Shown here: positions 32,276-44,317 of the stretch, piece after piece
Position numbering within the stretch: position 1 is the first letter of the stretch
How the letters are laid out: each line of letters starts with the position of its first letter
Assembly (NCBI GenBank): GCA_964630925.1
Contig: CAZVZK010000001.1
Coordinates: 62,001-126,000, forward strand
Direction of reading: 5' to 3'
Length of the DNA stretch: 64,000 nt
Source of the DNA: RGDT01 sp964630925
GTDB lineage: Bacteria; Planctomycetota; Planctomycetia; Gemmatales; Gemmataceae
Made by a program: the position numbers and the translations under genes
The notes under the pieces: model-generated
What the model saw: the letters and a program-made list of their open reading frames with translations, nothing else
What the model was told of the DNA's origin: nothing
Databases searched by the model: none

Positions 32276-32331
32276 GTGCGGACGTGCAGACGGCCCCTGC
32301 GTGTGGCGTGTCCGCACAGGGCGATGTGCGG
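32276..32331. promoter_or_regulatory. Shared activator site between hoxE and the USP gene
   Basis: Inverted repeat CCGCACA (32312-32318), six bases, TGTGCGG (32325-32331), plus an outlying half-site GTGCGGAC at 32276-32283 that mirrors GTCCGCAC at 32310-32317. The main repeat lies about 70-85 bases upstream of the hox start and 87-106 upstream of the USP start, so one site could serve both divergent sigma-54 promoters. It matches the repeat before the CBS gene. Confidence 0.6.
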
Positions 32332-32391
32332 CCCGGTCACGCCGGGATGGTCTGGATGCCTGATTTCGCCCGCCCGAGCGCCATCCGATGG

Positions 32392-32407
32392 CGGCACAGG
32401 CTTTGCC
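32392..32407 (+). promoter_or_regulatory. Sigma-54 promoter of the USP-PFOR operon
   Basis: CGGCACAGGCTTTGCC has GG and GC exactly 10 bases apart, GGCACA at -24 and a perfect TTTGC at -12. The predicted start near 32418 leaves a 42-base leader before the ATG at 32461. Confidence 0.7.
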
Positions 32408-32460
32408 TTTGGGGTATCAGGGGACAAGTCAGCTCACCCCAGAGACTACGGAGGCCGGCC

Positions 32461-33399
32461 ATGATCCGCAAGATACTCGTCCCGCTGGACGGGTCGGAAT
32501 TCGGCGAGCACGCCCTGCCGCTGGCGGCGTCGCTCGCCAAGAAGACGGGGGCGATGGTGCACCTCGTCCACGTCCACCAGCCGGCCCCGCCGATCCCCGC
32601 GGCCGGGCTGGAGATGGTGGACCTGTTCGACGTGCACCTGCGTCAGGACGAGGAGGCGTACCTGGCGGACGCCGCCCGCCGTCTCCGCGATCTGGCCGAC
32701 GTGCCGGCGTCGGCGATGCTGCTCGAGGGCGGCAACGTCCCGAACCTGCTCCGCGAGTACGCGCAGTCGGCCGACGCCGAGATGGTGGTGATGTCCACCC
32801 ACGGGCGCGGGACGCTGGGCCGCTGGTGGCTGGGGTCGGTGGCCGACGAGCTGGCGCGGAGCATGCCGCGGCCCGTGGTGATGGTCCGGCCGGGGGAGGG
32901 CAAGGCCGACCTGTCCCAGAGGCCTGAGGTGAAGTGCGTCCTGGTCGCGCTGGACGGCACGCCGGAGGCCGAGGAGGTGCTTGGGCCGGCGGCGGAGCTG
33001 GCGGAGCCGTTCGAGGCCGAGATGGCCCTGGTGCGGGTGTGCCCGCCGGTGCTGCGGGCCAGCTACCTCCCCGACGGGACGAGCCTGCCCGGCCTGACGC
33101 ACACGGCCCTGGAGAACATCAGCGCGGCGCAGAAGAAGGCGGTCAAGGAGTGCCGCGAGTACCTCGACGGCGTCGGGGACCGCCTGCGGAAGTACGGGCT
33201 GACGGTGACCCAGCACGTCCTCATCGAGGAGGACCCGGCGGCGGGCATCCTGGCAGCGGCGAAGGAGTGCAACGCCTCGGTCATCGCGATGGAGACCCAC
33301 GGCCGGGTCGGTTTCTCACGCCTGTTCATGGGCAGCATCGCCGACCGCGTCGTCCGCGGCGGCGGCGTCCCCGTCCTGATCAACCGGCCCGCCGTCTGA
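32461..33399 (+). CDS. Tandem universal stress protein
   Basis: 312 residues with two UspA domains. Domain 1 is residues 1-145: KILVPLDGSEFGEHALPLA and the ATP-binding motif VVMSTHGRGTLGRWWLGSVADELAR. Domain 2 is residues 155-312: VLVALDGTPEAEEVLGPA and VIAMETHGRVGFSRLFMGSIADRVV. The G-2x-G-9x-G(S/T) nucleotide loop is recognisable in both. Tandem USPs are major members of hypoxia and dormancy regulons in other bacteria. It is the first gene of a plus-strand operon leading to PFOR, with a sigma-54 promoter and activator site upstream. Confidence 0.95.
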   Translation: MIRKILVPLDGSEFGEHALPLAASLAKKTGAMVHLVHVHQPAPPIPAAGLEMVDLFDVHLRQDEEAYLADAARRLRDLADVPASAMLLEGGNVPNLLREYAQSADAEMVVMSTHGRGTLGRWWLGSVADELARSMPRPVVMVRPGEGKADLSQRPEVKCVLVALDGTPEAEEVLGPAAELAEPFEAEMALVRVCPPVLRASYLPDGTSLPGLTHTALENISAAQKKAVKECREYLDGVGDRLRKYGLTVTQHVLIEEDPAAGILAAAKECNASVIAMETHGRVGFSRLFMGSIADRVVRGGGVPVLINRPAV

Positions 33400-33423
33400 T
33401 CCGCACCCGCAGGAGAGGCCACA

Positions 33424-34515
33424 ATGGACACGATCACCAGAGCCGACCTGAACGCCCTCCTGGCCGAGCGGCCGGGGCCGTGCGTCACGGTCTACCTGCC
33501 GGCGGCGCGTGGCGGGGGCGACGGCGTGGAGGGGCGGTTCGCCCGCTGCCTCACCGAGGCGGAGAAAGGGCTGCCGGGGCCCGAGGCCGCCGAGATGCTG
33601 CTCCCCGCACGCGCCCTCCTCGCGGACGAGGACTACTGGAAGCACCAGGAGGGCGGGCTGGCGGTGTTCCTCGCGCCCGGGCTGTTCCGGGCGTACCGCC
33701 TGCCCGTGGAGGTCCCGGAGCGGGTGTCGTCCGGGCCCGGCTTCGTCCTGACGCCGGTGCTGTCGATGCTGCCGGACGCGGGGCACTTCTTCGTGCTGGC
33801 GCTGAGCAAGGCTTCGGTGCGCCTGCTGCGGTGTGGGCCGGGGGGGCCGACGCGCGTCGAGGTGCCGGGGTGCCCTCACGGCATCGAGGAGGCGCAGGCG
33901 GGCCACGACACCGACAAGATGCTGAACTACCACACGCGGCACGCGGGCGGACGCTCCGAGGCGACTTACCACGGGCAGGGCGTCGGGGTGGATGACCGCA
34001 AGGATGACGTGATGCGTTACTTCCTGGCGGTCGACAAGGCGCTGGGGCCGGTGCTGCGCGAGGAGCACGCGCCGGCCGTGCTGGCGGGCGTGGGGTATCT
34101 GCTGCCGATCTTCCGCCGTTCGTCCTCGTACGCCCACCTGACGGAGGAAGAGGTACACGGCAGCCCGGACCGCTTGAGCGACCGCGAGCTCTTCGAGAAG
34201 GCCAGGCCGCTGGCGGAGCCGTACCTGGGGCGGGCGCGGGAGAAGGCCGTGGGGCTGTACGCGCAGCTCGCGGGGACGGGGCGGACGGCGGTCGACGGCG
34301 AGGCGGCGGCCGCGACGGCGCGTGGCGAGGTGGACGTGCTGTTCGTCCGCGAGGGGGCGGGGGCCGACGCGGACCGTGCCGTCCTGGAGGCGTTGCGTCA
34401 CGGCGGGCGGGCGTACGCCCTGCCGGCGGAGCGGATGCCGGCGGGGGCGGGCCTCGCCGCGATCTTCCGCCTGCCGCACTCGCGGCAGGGCAAGGGGCCG
34501 AGGTCGGCCCGGTGA
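33424..34515 (+). CDS. baeRF-family (release factor-like) protein
   Basis: 363 residues, resembling the bacterial archaeo-eukaryotic release-factor-like (baeRF) families often annotated near stress genes. Features: N-terminal MDTITRADLNALLAERPGPCVTVYLPA, central FFVLALSKASVRLLRCG, and C-terminal GEVDVLFVREGAGADADRAVLEALRHGG, the region that corresponds to the third domain of eRF1. No GGQ motif is visible, so peptide release is not expected. It may act on stalled or hibernating ribosomes. It starts 24 bases after the USP gene, with an AGGAG ribosome site. Confidence 0.75.
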   Translation: MDTITRADLNALLAERPGPCVTVYLPAARGGGDGVEGRFARCLTEAEKGLPGPEAAEMLLPARALLADEDYWKHQEGGLAVFLAPGLFRAYRLPVEVPERVSSGPGFVLTPVLSMLPDAGHFFVLALSKASVRLLRCGPGGPTRVEVPGCPHGIEEAQAGHDTDKMLNYHTRHAGGRSEATYHGQGVGVDDRKDDVMRYFLAVDKALGPVLREEHAPAVLAGVGYLLPIFRRSSSYAHLTEEEVHGSPDRLSDRELFEKARPLAEPYLGRAREKAVGLYAQLAGTGRTAVDGEAAAATARGEVDVLFVREGAGADADRAVLEALRHGGRAYALPAERMPAGAGLAAIFRLPHSRQGKGPRSAR

Positions 34516-34556
34516 GAGACGGCCGCCGCGTGGCGGCGGGGAGGGGGGTGATTTCC

Positions 34557-34778
34557 ATGAGGACGAAGAAACCGACGATGGGGGCCGCGCCGCGGCCGGC
34601 GCCTCCGAAGGCCGAGGAGCCGGTGCCGCCGGCGAGGCCGGACGCGGCCGCCGAGGCGAAGGCGGAGAAGATCCGCCGGCTCGCCTATGAGAGGTGGGAG
34701 GCCGCCGGCAAGCCGGAGGGGGCCGACGTGTGGTTCTGGCTGGAGGCGGAGCGTGAGCTCCTCCGGGCGCGGGGCTGA
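34557..34778 (+). CDS. DUF2934 protein
   Basis: 73 residues. A Pro/Lys-rich N-terminus is followed by the DUF2934 motif KIRRLAYERWEAAGKPEGADVWFWLEAEREL. This short helical domain occurs in stress-related clusters of many bacteria and is of unknown function. The ATG at 34557 lies behind a G-rich ribosome site. An upstream GTG at 34548 is possible. It precedes the PFOR gene by 16 bases. Confidence 0.85.
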   Translation: MRTKKPTMGAAPRPAPPKAEEPVPPARPDAAAEAKAEKIRRLAYERWEAAGKPEGADVWFWLEAERELLRARG

Positions 34779-34794
34779 TCCGAAGGAGACGACC

Positions 34795-38319
<3,525 letters not shown>

Positions 38320-38338
38320 CCAACTGGGGACAAGGGCG

Positions 38339-39205
38339 ATGAGCACGCCGGCTGAGCCGATTCCATTCCGCGTCACCGTCAAGGACCCCGCCGGGGCGCT
38401 GTCCGGCGACCACGAGGCGAGGCTGCGCCCCGAAGGGCTGGGGCTGGCCCTGCCCTGCGGTGAGGTGATGCTGCCGCGCGGCTCATGCCGTGCGGAAGGT
38501 GGCGCCGTCAAGGCGGCGCACGACGGGCGCGAGCTGGAGGTGGCGCCCGCCGGGCCCGAGGCCGCGGCGCGGCTGGCCGAGCTGGCGTCGGCCCCCCCGG
38601 CGGAGGTGCCTCCCCCGCCCTGGCTGCGCCGGCCCGTGGCGGTGACGCTGGTGTGTCTCGTGCTGGCGGCCGTGGCGTTCTTGCTCTCCTGGGTGCTGGC
38701 GCCGAAGGTGGCGGGCGACGACTGGGTGCGGTTCTCCCCGGAAGACGGGGCGTTCACGGTCGAGATGCCGGGCACGCCGAGGAGCGACGAGCGGGTGCTG
38801 GATTCGCCGTTCGGCGCCTTCATGAACCGGCTGTCTCGGGTGGAGCGGCCGGACGACGGGTTCGTCGTCAGCCATTGCGCGCTGCCGGACCGTTTCGTCA
38901 AGGGGACCCCGGTGGAGGCACACCTCCGCAGCATGGTACTGGAGATGGTGGAGCCGCACGGCGGCGGCGTCGTGAGCCAGAGGCAGATCAACCTCGGCGG
39001 GCACCCCGGCCGCGAGGTCCACTTCACCCTGCCGAACCAGGCGGGCGAGGGGGTCGCCCGCGTGTACCGGGTGAACGGGCACGCCATCCAGTTGCTCGCG
39101 GTGGGCCGCGGCGTCTCCCCGGAGGGAAAGGACGCGAGGCGGTTCCTCGAATCCCTCAGGCTCCGGGGGCCGTTGGCCGCCCCGACGCCCGGTGCGGGCG
39201 AGTAA
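38339..39205 (+). CDS. Single-pass membrane protein, unknown
   Basis: 288 residues. A soluble N-terminal region of about 95 residues, one transmembrane helix (about 100-120, AVTLVCLVLAAVAFLLSWVLAP) and a C-terminal domain beginning WVRFSPEDGAFTVEMPGTPRSDE. The latter pattern is found in many uncharacterised planctomycete membrane proteins (FSPEDGxFxVxMPGxP). Ligand and role are unknown. It follows PFOR by 19 bases and is probably co-transcribed as the last gene of the USP operon. The stop is 46 bases from the convergent desaturase stop. Confidence 0.65.
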   Translation: MSTPAEPIPFRVTVKDPAGALSGDHEARLRPEGLGLALPCGEVMLPRGSCRAEGGAVKAAHDGRELEVAPAGPEAAARLAELASAPPAEVPPPPWLRRPVAVTLVCLVLAAVAFLLSWVLAPKVAGDDWVRFSPEDGAFTVEMPGTPRSDERVLDSPFGAFMNRLSRVERPDDGFVVSHCALPDRFVKGTPVEAHLRSMVLEMVEPHGGGVVSQRQINLGGHPGREVHFTLPNQAGEGVARVYRVNGHAIQLLAVGRGVSPEGKDARRFLESLRLRGPLAAPTPGAGE

Positions 39206-39251
39206 CCCCTCGCCCCGCGCCGGCCACCTGGCTGGGCGGCGATGCAGGCGG

Positions 39252-40610
39252 TCAGACGCGGCGGGCCGACTCGCCGTCGGCGATGATGGCGTCCTTCTCC
39301 TCGACCTTGCAGTCGTCGAGGACGGTGTGGTCGAGGTGGACGCCGTGATCCTCCTTCGCCGCGTAGTCCGGCCCCAGCACGTCGATGACCGTCGGGTGGA
39401 CCTGGGGCCGCTCGGGGGAGTGGAAGTATCCGTGGACCTCCAGCGCCTCGGCGGCGTAGTCCGGGCAGGTCAGCAGCAGCTCGTGCAGCTCGCGCAGGCG
39501 GTAGTGCGGCACCGTGGCGTACATGTGGTGCGGCAGGTGGTAGTCCTGGCCCATCGGGAAGACGGCGAAGTTGATGAGCGGGCTGACGAAGAACGTGCGG
39601 GTGTTCGTCACCCAGCCGCGGTCGCCGTTTCCGTGCTGCACCCACTGGCGCATGATCATGAAGAACGAGAACGACGTGGCGATGGGCACGATCCACAGCA
39701 GGCCGTAGTAGGCCCACGCGTGGACGCCGGTCACGTGGGTGATCCACGCCAGGGACGTGAAGACGAGCGTGATATAGGTGATGCGCAGGAGCGTCATCGC
39801 CTTCTGAGAGATGACCGCGTGCAGCCGGCTCTGGTGGAAGCTCGTCTCGGCGAGCGTGAGGTAGAACGCCATCGCCGCGGCCCACATCGCCGCCGGGATG
39901 ACGGCCAGGAGGAGCGTGTTCTCCGTGTAGACGCACCACACCAGGACGGCGATCAAGGAGACGATGTAGATCAGGCCGACACGCACGGCGATCTTGGGCT
40001 GCTGGACGCCCTTCTTCATGTAGGGGTTGCGGTCGGTGCCGGTGGCGTTGTACTTGGCGCGGATGAGGATGAACTTGACGAGCGGCAGGATGAGGAGCTG
40101 CCGCCACAGCTCGGCCAGGAACTGGGCGCGCGTCACGGGGAAGCTCAGCCAGTGGCCGGAGGTCTGCAGCTGCGACACGTCGGGGTCGCGGTCGGGGTCG
40201 TTGACGAACTGATGGTGAGCGAGGTGCTGTAGCCGGTAGTGGTGCGTCGAGGAGAAGAGGGGGAACAGGCAGAACCAGTCGGAGACGAACTCGTTGAGCC
40301 AGCGGTTCTTGAAGAGGATGTGATGCACGCCCTCGTGGGCCAGGCCGGAGAGCTGGTGCTGGCCGGCGCCGACGAGGACGATGGCGAGGGCGAACACGGG
40401 CACGCTCCACAGCCAGGTGAGGCCGGCGGAGGTGCGCCAGAGGTCGAACCAGACGGCCCCGCCGATGACGAGCGCGAGGTAGACGTAGGTGCGGACGAGG
40501 TACCACCAGTTGGTGAGGTTGTCGGTGAGGCGGAGGCGCTGGAGGGCCTCCTTCACGTCGGCGTCCTGGAGGGATCGCCCCACCGGGGGGGCCTGGAGCG
40601 CGCTGGCCAT
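39252..40610 (-). CDS. Fatty acid desaturase, second type
   Basis: 452 residues. Histidine boxes: HEGVHH (LSGLAHEGVHHILF), HHYRLQHLAHHQF with the early box HHxxxxHxxHH, and the third box HLPHHMY. Several membrane helices lie between (GLIYIVSLIAVLVWCVY, LLWIVPIATSFSFF). The boxes differ from the desaturase at 19305 and are closer to the membrane di-iron family of CrtR/sphingolipid-type hydroxylase-desaturases. Oxygen is a required substrate. It faces the PFOR operon and may be independently expressed. The substrate is uncertain. Confidence 0.88.
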   Translation of the reverse strand: MASALQAPPVGRSLQDADVKEALQRLRLTDNLTNWWYLVRTYVYLALVIGGAVWFDLWRTSAGLTWLWSVPVFALAIVLVGAGQHQLSGLAHEGVHHILFKNRWLNEFVSDWFCLFPLFSSTHHYRLQHLAHHQFVNDPDRDPDVSQLQTSGHWLSFPVTRAQFLAELWRQLLILPLVKFILIRAKYNATGTDRNPYMKKGVQQPKIAVRVGLIYIVSLIAVLVWCVYTENTLLLAVIPAAMWAAAMAFYLTLAETSFHQSRLHAVISQKAMTLLRITYITLVFTSLAWITHVTGVHAWAYYGLLWIVPIATSFSFFMIMRQWVQHGNGDRGWVTNTRTFFVSPLINFAVFPMGQDYHLPHHMYATVPHYRLRELHELLLTCPDYAAEALEVHGYFHSPERPQVHPTVIDVLGPDYAAKEDHGVHLDHTVLDDCKVEEKDAIIADGESARRV

Positions 40611-40817
40611 CGAGTCGTCCCTTCGGGGCGGAGCGGATCAATAGCCCCATTCTACCCAGCTTGCCGCGCGGGCAGGAGGCCGAATCAACCGAAAACCGGG
40701 CCCATTTGGTGGGTCATGGCCGTCAGAAGCGGAACGGCGGGCATGGCAGGCTGGGCGACGGCGTGGGGGCCGGCTATCCTGGCGGTGGAGACCGCCCGGC
40801 CCACGTGAGACACGACC

Positions 40818-41909
40818 ATGCGCCTGCCACTCACCCTCCCCGTCGTGCTGCTGATGATCGTCCCCGGCGTGGCCGACGCCCAGGCCCGGAAGGCGGGGGC
40901 GCCGGTGTACCACAACGCCACGGCCTCGCGCATCCGCGTGACGGTGACGCGCGTCACGGACGCCGCCGGCAAGGAGGAGAAGAAGGACGGCTCCTGGGAC
41001 ATCGCCCCCGGCGTCCGCACCTCCCTTTGGCTCGCCGGCAAGCCGCTGACGTGCCACAAGTTCGAGTACCGGCTGACGACCGTGGACGGCAGCTCCAGCT
41101 GGATCGGCACGTGCAACGGCGTGGACGCCCGCGGACAGTTCACCCTCACCTGCGACGCCCGCCTCCTGGCCGACCACCAGAAATCGGCGTCCGGCGAGAA
41201 GCTCAAGCGGGCCGTGGCCCGCGTCAAGGTGTCCAACCAGACCGGGCAGAAGGTCAGCATCGCCTGCCGCCACTTCCTCGACGCCGACGGCAAGGCCGGG
41301 AACGTCAAGGGCGGGGCGTGGGACATCGTCGCCGGCGGCGGCGGCTACCTCGACGACCTCGGCAAGCCGCTCGCCGTGTCGCGGTTCGAATTCACCCTGC
41401 ACACGGCGGAGGGGAAGTCCGACTGGTCGCTGGCCGCCCCGGAGTCGGGCGAGATCGTCTTCAACGTGGACACGCCGTTCCTGAACCGCCACCGGGCTGC
41501 GTTGGGGTTGAAGCCGGCCGCGCCCCCGGCGGGCGCGGTGAGCGAGGAGGCCAAGAAACGCGCGCTGGCGAAGATCCTCGGCGCGATGGTGGCGCACGCG
41601 GCGGCCACGAACAGGAAGCCGGCGGACTTCGCCGAGGCCCTGGCGCAGCAGGCGGCGTTGCGCATCCGCGACGGACTGATCGAGAGCGCCGTCAAGGACG
41701 CCTTCCCGGCCCGTTCGGACCGCGAGGCCGCCGCCATCCGCCGCGTCGCCTGCCTGGCGATGGAGGGCAAACTCGACCTGACGCGGTTGACGGCGGAGAC
41801 GGCCAGGGAGGAGCTGAACGAGGCGTTGAAGAAGGCCGACGCGGGCGCCGGCGCGGCGGCCGACGTGGCCGACTTCCTGTATCAGGCGGCCCGGTCGATG
41901 AAGCGGTGA
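40818..41909 (+). CDS. Secreted protein with duplicated domain
   Basis: 363 residues. A Sec signal peptide ends near VADAQA. Two similar domains follow (about 30-125 and 130-225), each with V/A-R-V-x-V-(S/T), a GSWDI/GAWDI motif, GKPLT/GKPLA, then F-E-(Y/F)-x-L-x-T. This shows internal duplication. The C-terminal third is helical and charged (EEAKKRALAKILGAMVAHAA, ETAREELNEALKKAD). Probably periplasmic; family not recognised. It is divergent from the desaturase; a TATCCT -10-like element lies about 40 bases upstream. Confidence 0.65.
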   Translation: MRLPLTLPVVLLMIVPGVADAQARKAGAPVYHNATASRIRVTVTRVTDAAGKEEKKDGSWDIAPGVRTSLWLAGKPLTCHKFEYRLTTVDGSSSWIGTCNGVDARGQFTLTCDARLLADHQKSASGEKLKRAVARVKVSNQTGQKVSIACRHFLDADGKAGNVKGGAWDIVAGGGGYLDDLGKPLAVSRFEFTLHTAEGKSDWSLAAPESGEIVFNVDTPFLNRHRAALGLKPAAPPAGAVSEEAKKRALAKILGAMVAHAAATNRKPADFAEALAQQAALRIRDGLIESAVKDAFPARSDREAAAIRRVACLAMEGKLDLTRLTAETAREELNEALKKADAGAGAAADVADFLYQAARSMKR

Positions 41910-41916
41910 GGCGTGG

Positions 41917-42582
41917 TCAGGCGGGCCAGGCCTCGCCGGCCCAGCACATCTGCCAGAACATCGACTCGTAGCGCGTGCTGAGGGCGAACGCCTCCTCGGC
42001 ACGGGCGAGGACCTCGGGGCCGGCCTGCGCCGTGAAGCGGTCGAGGAGGTTGCGTGCGCGGCGTGCGAGGGAGGCGGCCTCGGGGCCGCCCCGGGCCAGC
42101 ACCCAACGCGAATAGGCGCCGGGCGGCGGGCTGGCGGCGAGGCGTGCGGCGATCTCGTGCCCGGCCCAGGCATGCGGGACGATGGCCGCCGCCATCTCGC
42201 TGTACGAGGCGAGGGAGCCGGTGCGCAACAGGTGGTCGGTGTAGGCGCGGGTGGTGGGCAGCATGGGCGAGGCGGCGAGGGTCGAATTGTCGAGGCCGAA
42301 TTCGAGGGCGTACGCGCCGTGGACGAGGCGTTCGGATTCGAGGACGTCATGGGCCATGCCGTTGAGGGTGCGCATCATGTCGAGATCGACGGCGCGGGCG
42401 GCGATGAGGGTGAGGACGCGGGCGTATTCGGTCAGGAGGAGGTAATCCTGACGGAGCCAGACGAGGAAGCGTTCGGCGGGGAGGGACCCGTCGGCGACGG
42501 CGAGGACGAAGGGGTGGGCGTGCTGCGCCTCCCAGAGGGGGGCCAGCCGCTTCCGCATGGTCTGGCTGAAGCGCTCACTCAT
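41917..42582 (-). CDS. TenA/thiaminase-II-like protein
   Basis: 221 residues matching the TenA fold: PFVLAVADGSLPAERFLVWLRQDYLLLTEYARVLTLIAARA, ESERLVHGAYALEFGL, SYSEMAAAIVPHAW and a C-terminal FALSTRYESMFWQMCW. Classical TenA hydrolyses aminopyrimidines or thiamin with a catalytic Cys at the start of the second motif. Here the position reads IVPHAW rather than LLPCYW, so that Cys is missing and the protein is closer to TenA-E or a redox-independent variant. It lies alone, stop to stop with the secreted-protein gene. Confidence 0.85.
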   Translation of the reverse strand: MSERFSQTMRKRLAPLWEAQHAHPFVLAVADGSLPAERFLVWLRQDYLLLTEYARVLTLIAARAVDLDMMRTLNGMAHDVLESERLVHGAYALEFGLDNSTLAASPMLPTTRAYTDHLLRTGSLASYSEMAAAIVPHAWAGHEIAARLAASPPPGAYSRWVLARGGPEAASLARRARNLLDRFTAQAGPEVLARAEEAFALSTRYESMFWQMCWAGEAWPA

Positions 42583-42639
42583 GCGGGATGTTCTATGAGG
42601 CGGGGCCGTCGGCTTCCACCGTCAGCGATCACCCCACCC

Positions 42640-42725
42640 CCGGGGCGAGCGGCCCCGGGGGGGCCGGGCGGGGGGCCGGGGCCCCCCCCCCGGCCCCCGG
42701 GCCCCACGCCCCCCCCCCGGGGCGT
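42640..42725. repeat. Extremely GC-rich low-complexity stretch
   Basis: About 85 bases of almost only G and C with runs of seven to ten identical bases, between the TenA-like gene and the dienelactone hydrolase gene. It could be a recombination hotspot or contain sequencing or assembly error. Confidence 0.6.
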
Positions 42726-42821
42726 GCGGCCCGGCGTGTGCGTGCGGTGCGATGCAGACACGGCACGCTCACGCCGTGCCGCTCGCCCCGAGCATGCAAG
42801 GGGAGGAGCGGGGAGGGGATC

Positions 42822-43640
42822 TCAGCGGCCACGGACCAGCACGTCGGGGCGTGGACCGGGGGACAGGTGGGTGTCGAGGAAGACGGCGGCCAGCATCTGC
42901 GCGTCCACGCCGGCCTCCCAGGCCTTGTCGCCGCCCTTGAAGCAGTGGCCGACGCCCTCGTACACCTTGTGCTCGCAGGTCATCTTGCGGGCGGCCAGGG
43001 CGTCGCGGAGGGCGTGGGCCTCGGCCACGGGCACGACGGTGTCGGCGTCGCCGTGAATGATGAGGGCGGGCGGGAAGTGCTTCATGGCGGCGGCGTCCTC
43101 GCGGGGCATGCCGCCGAACAGCTCGACCACGCACTTCGCCCGGACGCCGGGCTCGGCGGCCAGCGAGCAGGCCAGGAAGCCGCCGCCCGAGAACCCCACC
43201 AGCCCGACGCGCCGGCCGTCCACCTTGGGGTGCTTGCGGGCGTGGGCCACCGCGGCACGGCCCGCCGCCTGCCACGAGCGGTACGTCTGCCGCAGGTCCG
43301 CCGGCAGGGCGGCGCCGGACTTGATCGCCTTCTCGAACCGCCCGCACAGCTCGGGCAGCCCGCCGTCCTTCGTGCCCGTGGCGTCGAGGTAGTGGGGCAG
43401 GACGACGAGGTAGCCCTGGGCCGCCAACGCCTTGCCGATGGCCGCGTAGTGCGCCCCGGAGGCGCCGTCGAGGCCGTGCAGCAGGATGACGGCGGGGAAC
43501 GGGCCGGGGCCCTTCGGCTCGAAGCGGCGGACGCGGACCGGCTTGCCGTCCGGGCGGATGATGTCGGTGACGATCTCGGACGCCGAGGCAGACAGCGGGG
43601 CCAGCGAGGCCAGCAGGGCGGCGAGGATGCTGCGCGGCAT
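42822..43640 (-). CDS. Dienelactone hydrolase family protein
   Basis: 272 residues with a signal peptide (MPRSILAALLASLAPLSASAS). Alpha/beta-hydrolase of the DLH family: AVILLHGLDGASG (oxyanion hole), VGLVGFSGGGFLACSLA (nucleophile elbow G-F-S-G-G with Ser in place of the Cys of true dienelactone hydrolases), ALIIHGDADTVVP (Asp) and GVGHCF (His). It is therefore a probable secreted esterase of unknown substrate. The ATG at 43640 fits the signal peptide. Confidence 0.85.
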   Translation of the reverse strand: MPRSILAALLASLAPLSASASEIVTDIIRPDGKPVRVRRFEPKGPGPFPAVILLHGLDGASGAHYAAIGKALAAQGYLVVLPHYLDATGTKDGGLPELCGRFEKAIKSGAALPADLRQTYRSWQAAGRAAVAHARKHPKVDGRRVGLVGFSGGGFLACSLAAEPGVRAKCVVELFGGMPREDAAAMKHFPPALIIHGDADTVVPVAEAHALRDALAARKMTCEHKVYEGVGHCFKGGDKAWEAGVDAQMLAAVFLDTHLSPGPRPDVLVRGR

Positions 43641-44317
43641 GAGGTGTCCCTCTCGGCCGATTCGGGCCGGGTGATGGTGGACGTCGGATGCAGTTTCGGG
43701 GAGGTCGGGCGGGGCGTTCGATTGGCCCACTTATCCGGAGGACGCCAGATGGGGCCAATTGACCCGCGACGATCTGGAAGGGAAGCGGAATTCCGGACAC
43801 GCCTTGTTGAAGCGACACCCGCAAGGCCAGGTCGCCGGACAGGGCGTGCCGATCGCCCCCAACGGGGGACGGACGTTGCCCAAGGCCCCGGATGGTGGCG
43901 CATGGACGCCCATCAGGGAAGGAAACGAACCACGGAAACGAACTTACCCGCCGCAACTACAAGCGGCGGAACGACTTGAGGAAGTTCATTTCCCAGACCC
44001 CCTCACACCCCCCCACGCGACGGAAACGAATCGCCCCGCCGAGCACGCACGAGCGTCCGAATACCCCTGGGTTGGCGCGTCAGCCTTGGCAGCGCCACCG
44101 CCCATGAGCCTGGCACTTTGGGCGTCGCTTCAACAAAGAGTGTCGGAGAAAATCATCGGCGGCGTGAGGGGCTTGTACCGCCGGCCGGGAGTGATACCAA
44201 GAGAGGCATCCCTTCCACACGCCGGCCCGGCCGGAAAAAAGTCAAAATGTCGTGGGTCAGCCGCGCCGCGGCTGCGTCCATCGGGGAATGGATGCCAACA
44301 ACCCGGAGTGCTTCGCC
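43641..44317. other. Intergenic region with a TIR-flanked relic
   Basis: About 680 bases with no supported gene. It contains the inverted-repeat pair at 43793 and 44147 and repeated GGAAACGAA words (near 43923, 43937 and 44025). The reading frames here have no family resemblance. Confidence 0.45.
43793..44147. mobile_element. 355-bp relic bounded by 28-bp inverted repeats
   Basis: Left end 43793-43820 and right end 44120-44147 are inverted copies matching at 23 of 28 positions, with the shared core TTGTTGAAGCGAC. No transposase reading frame remains between them. It is probably a MITE or the decayed ends of an insertion sequence. Confidence 0.55.
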
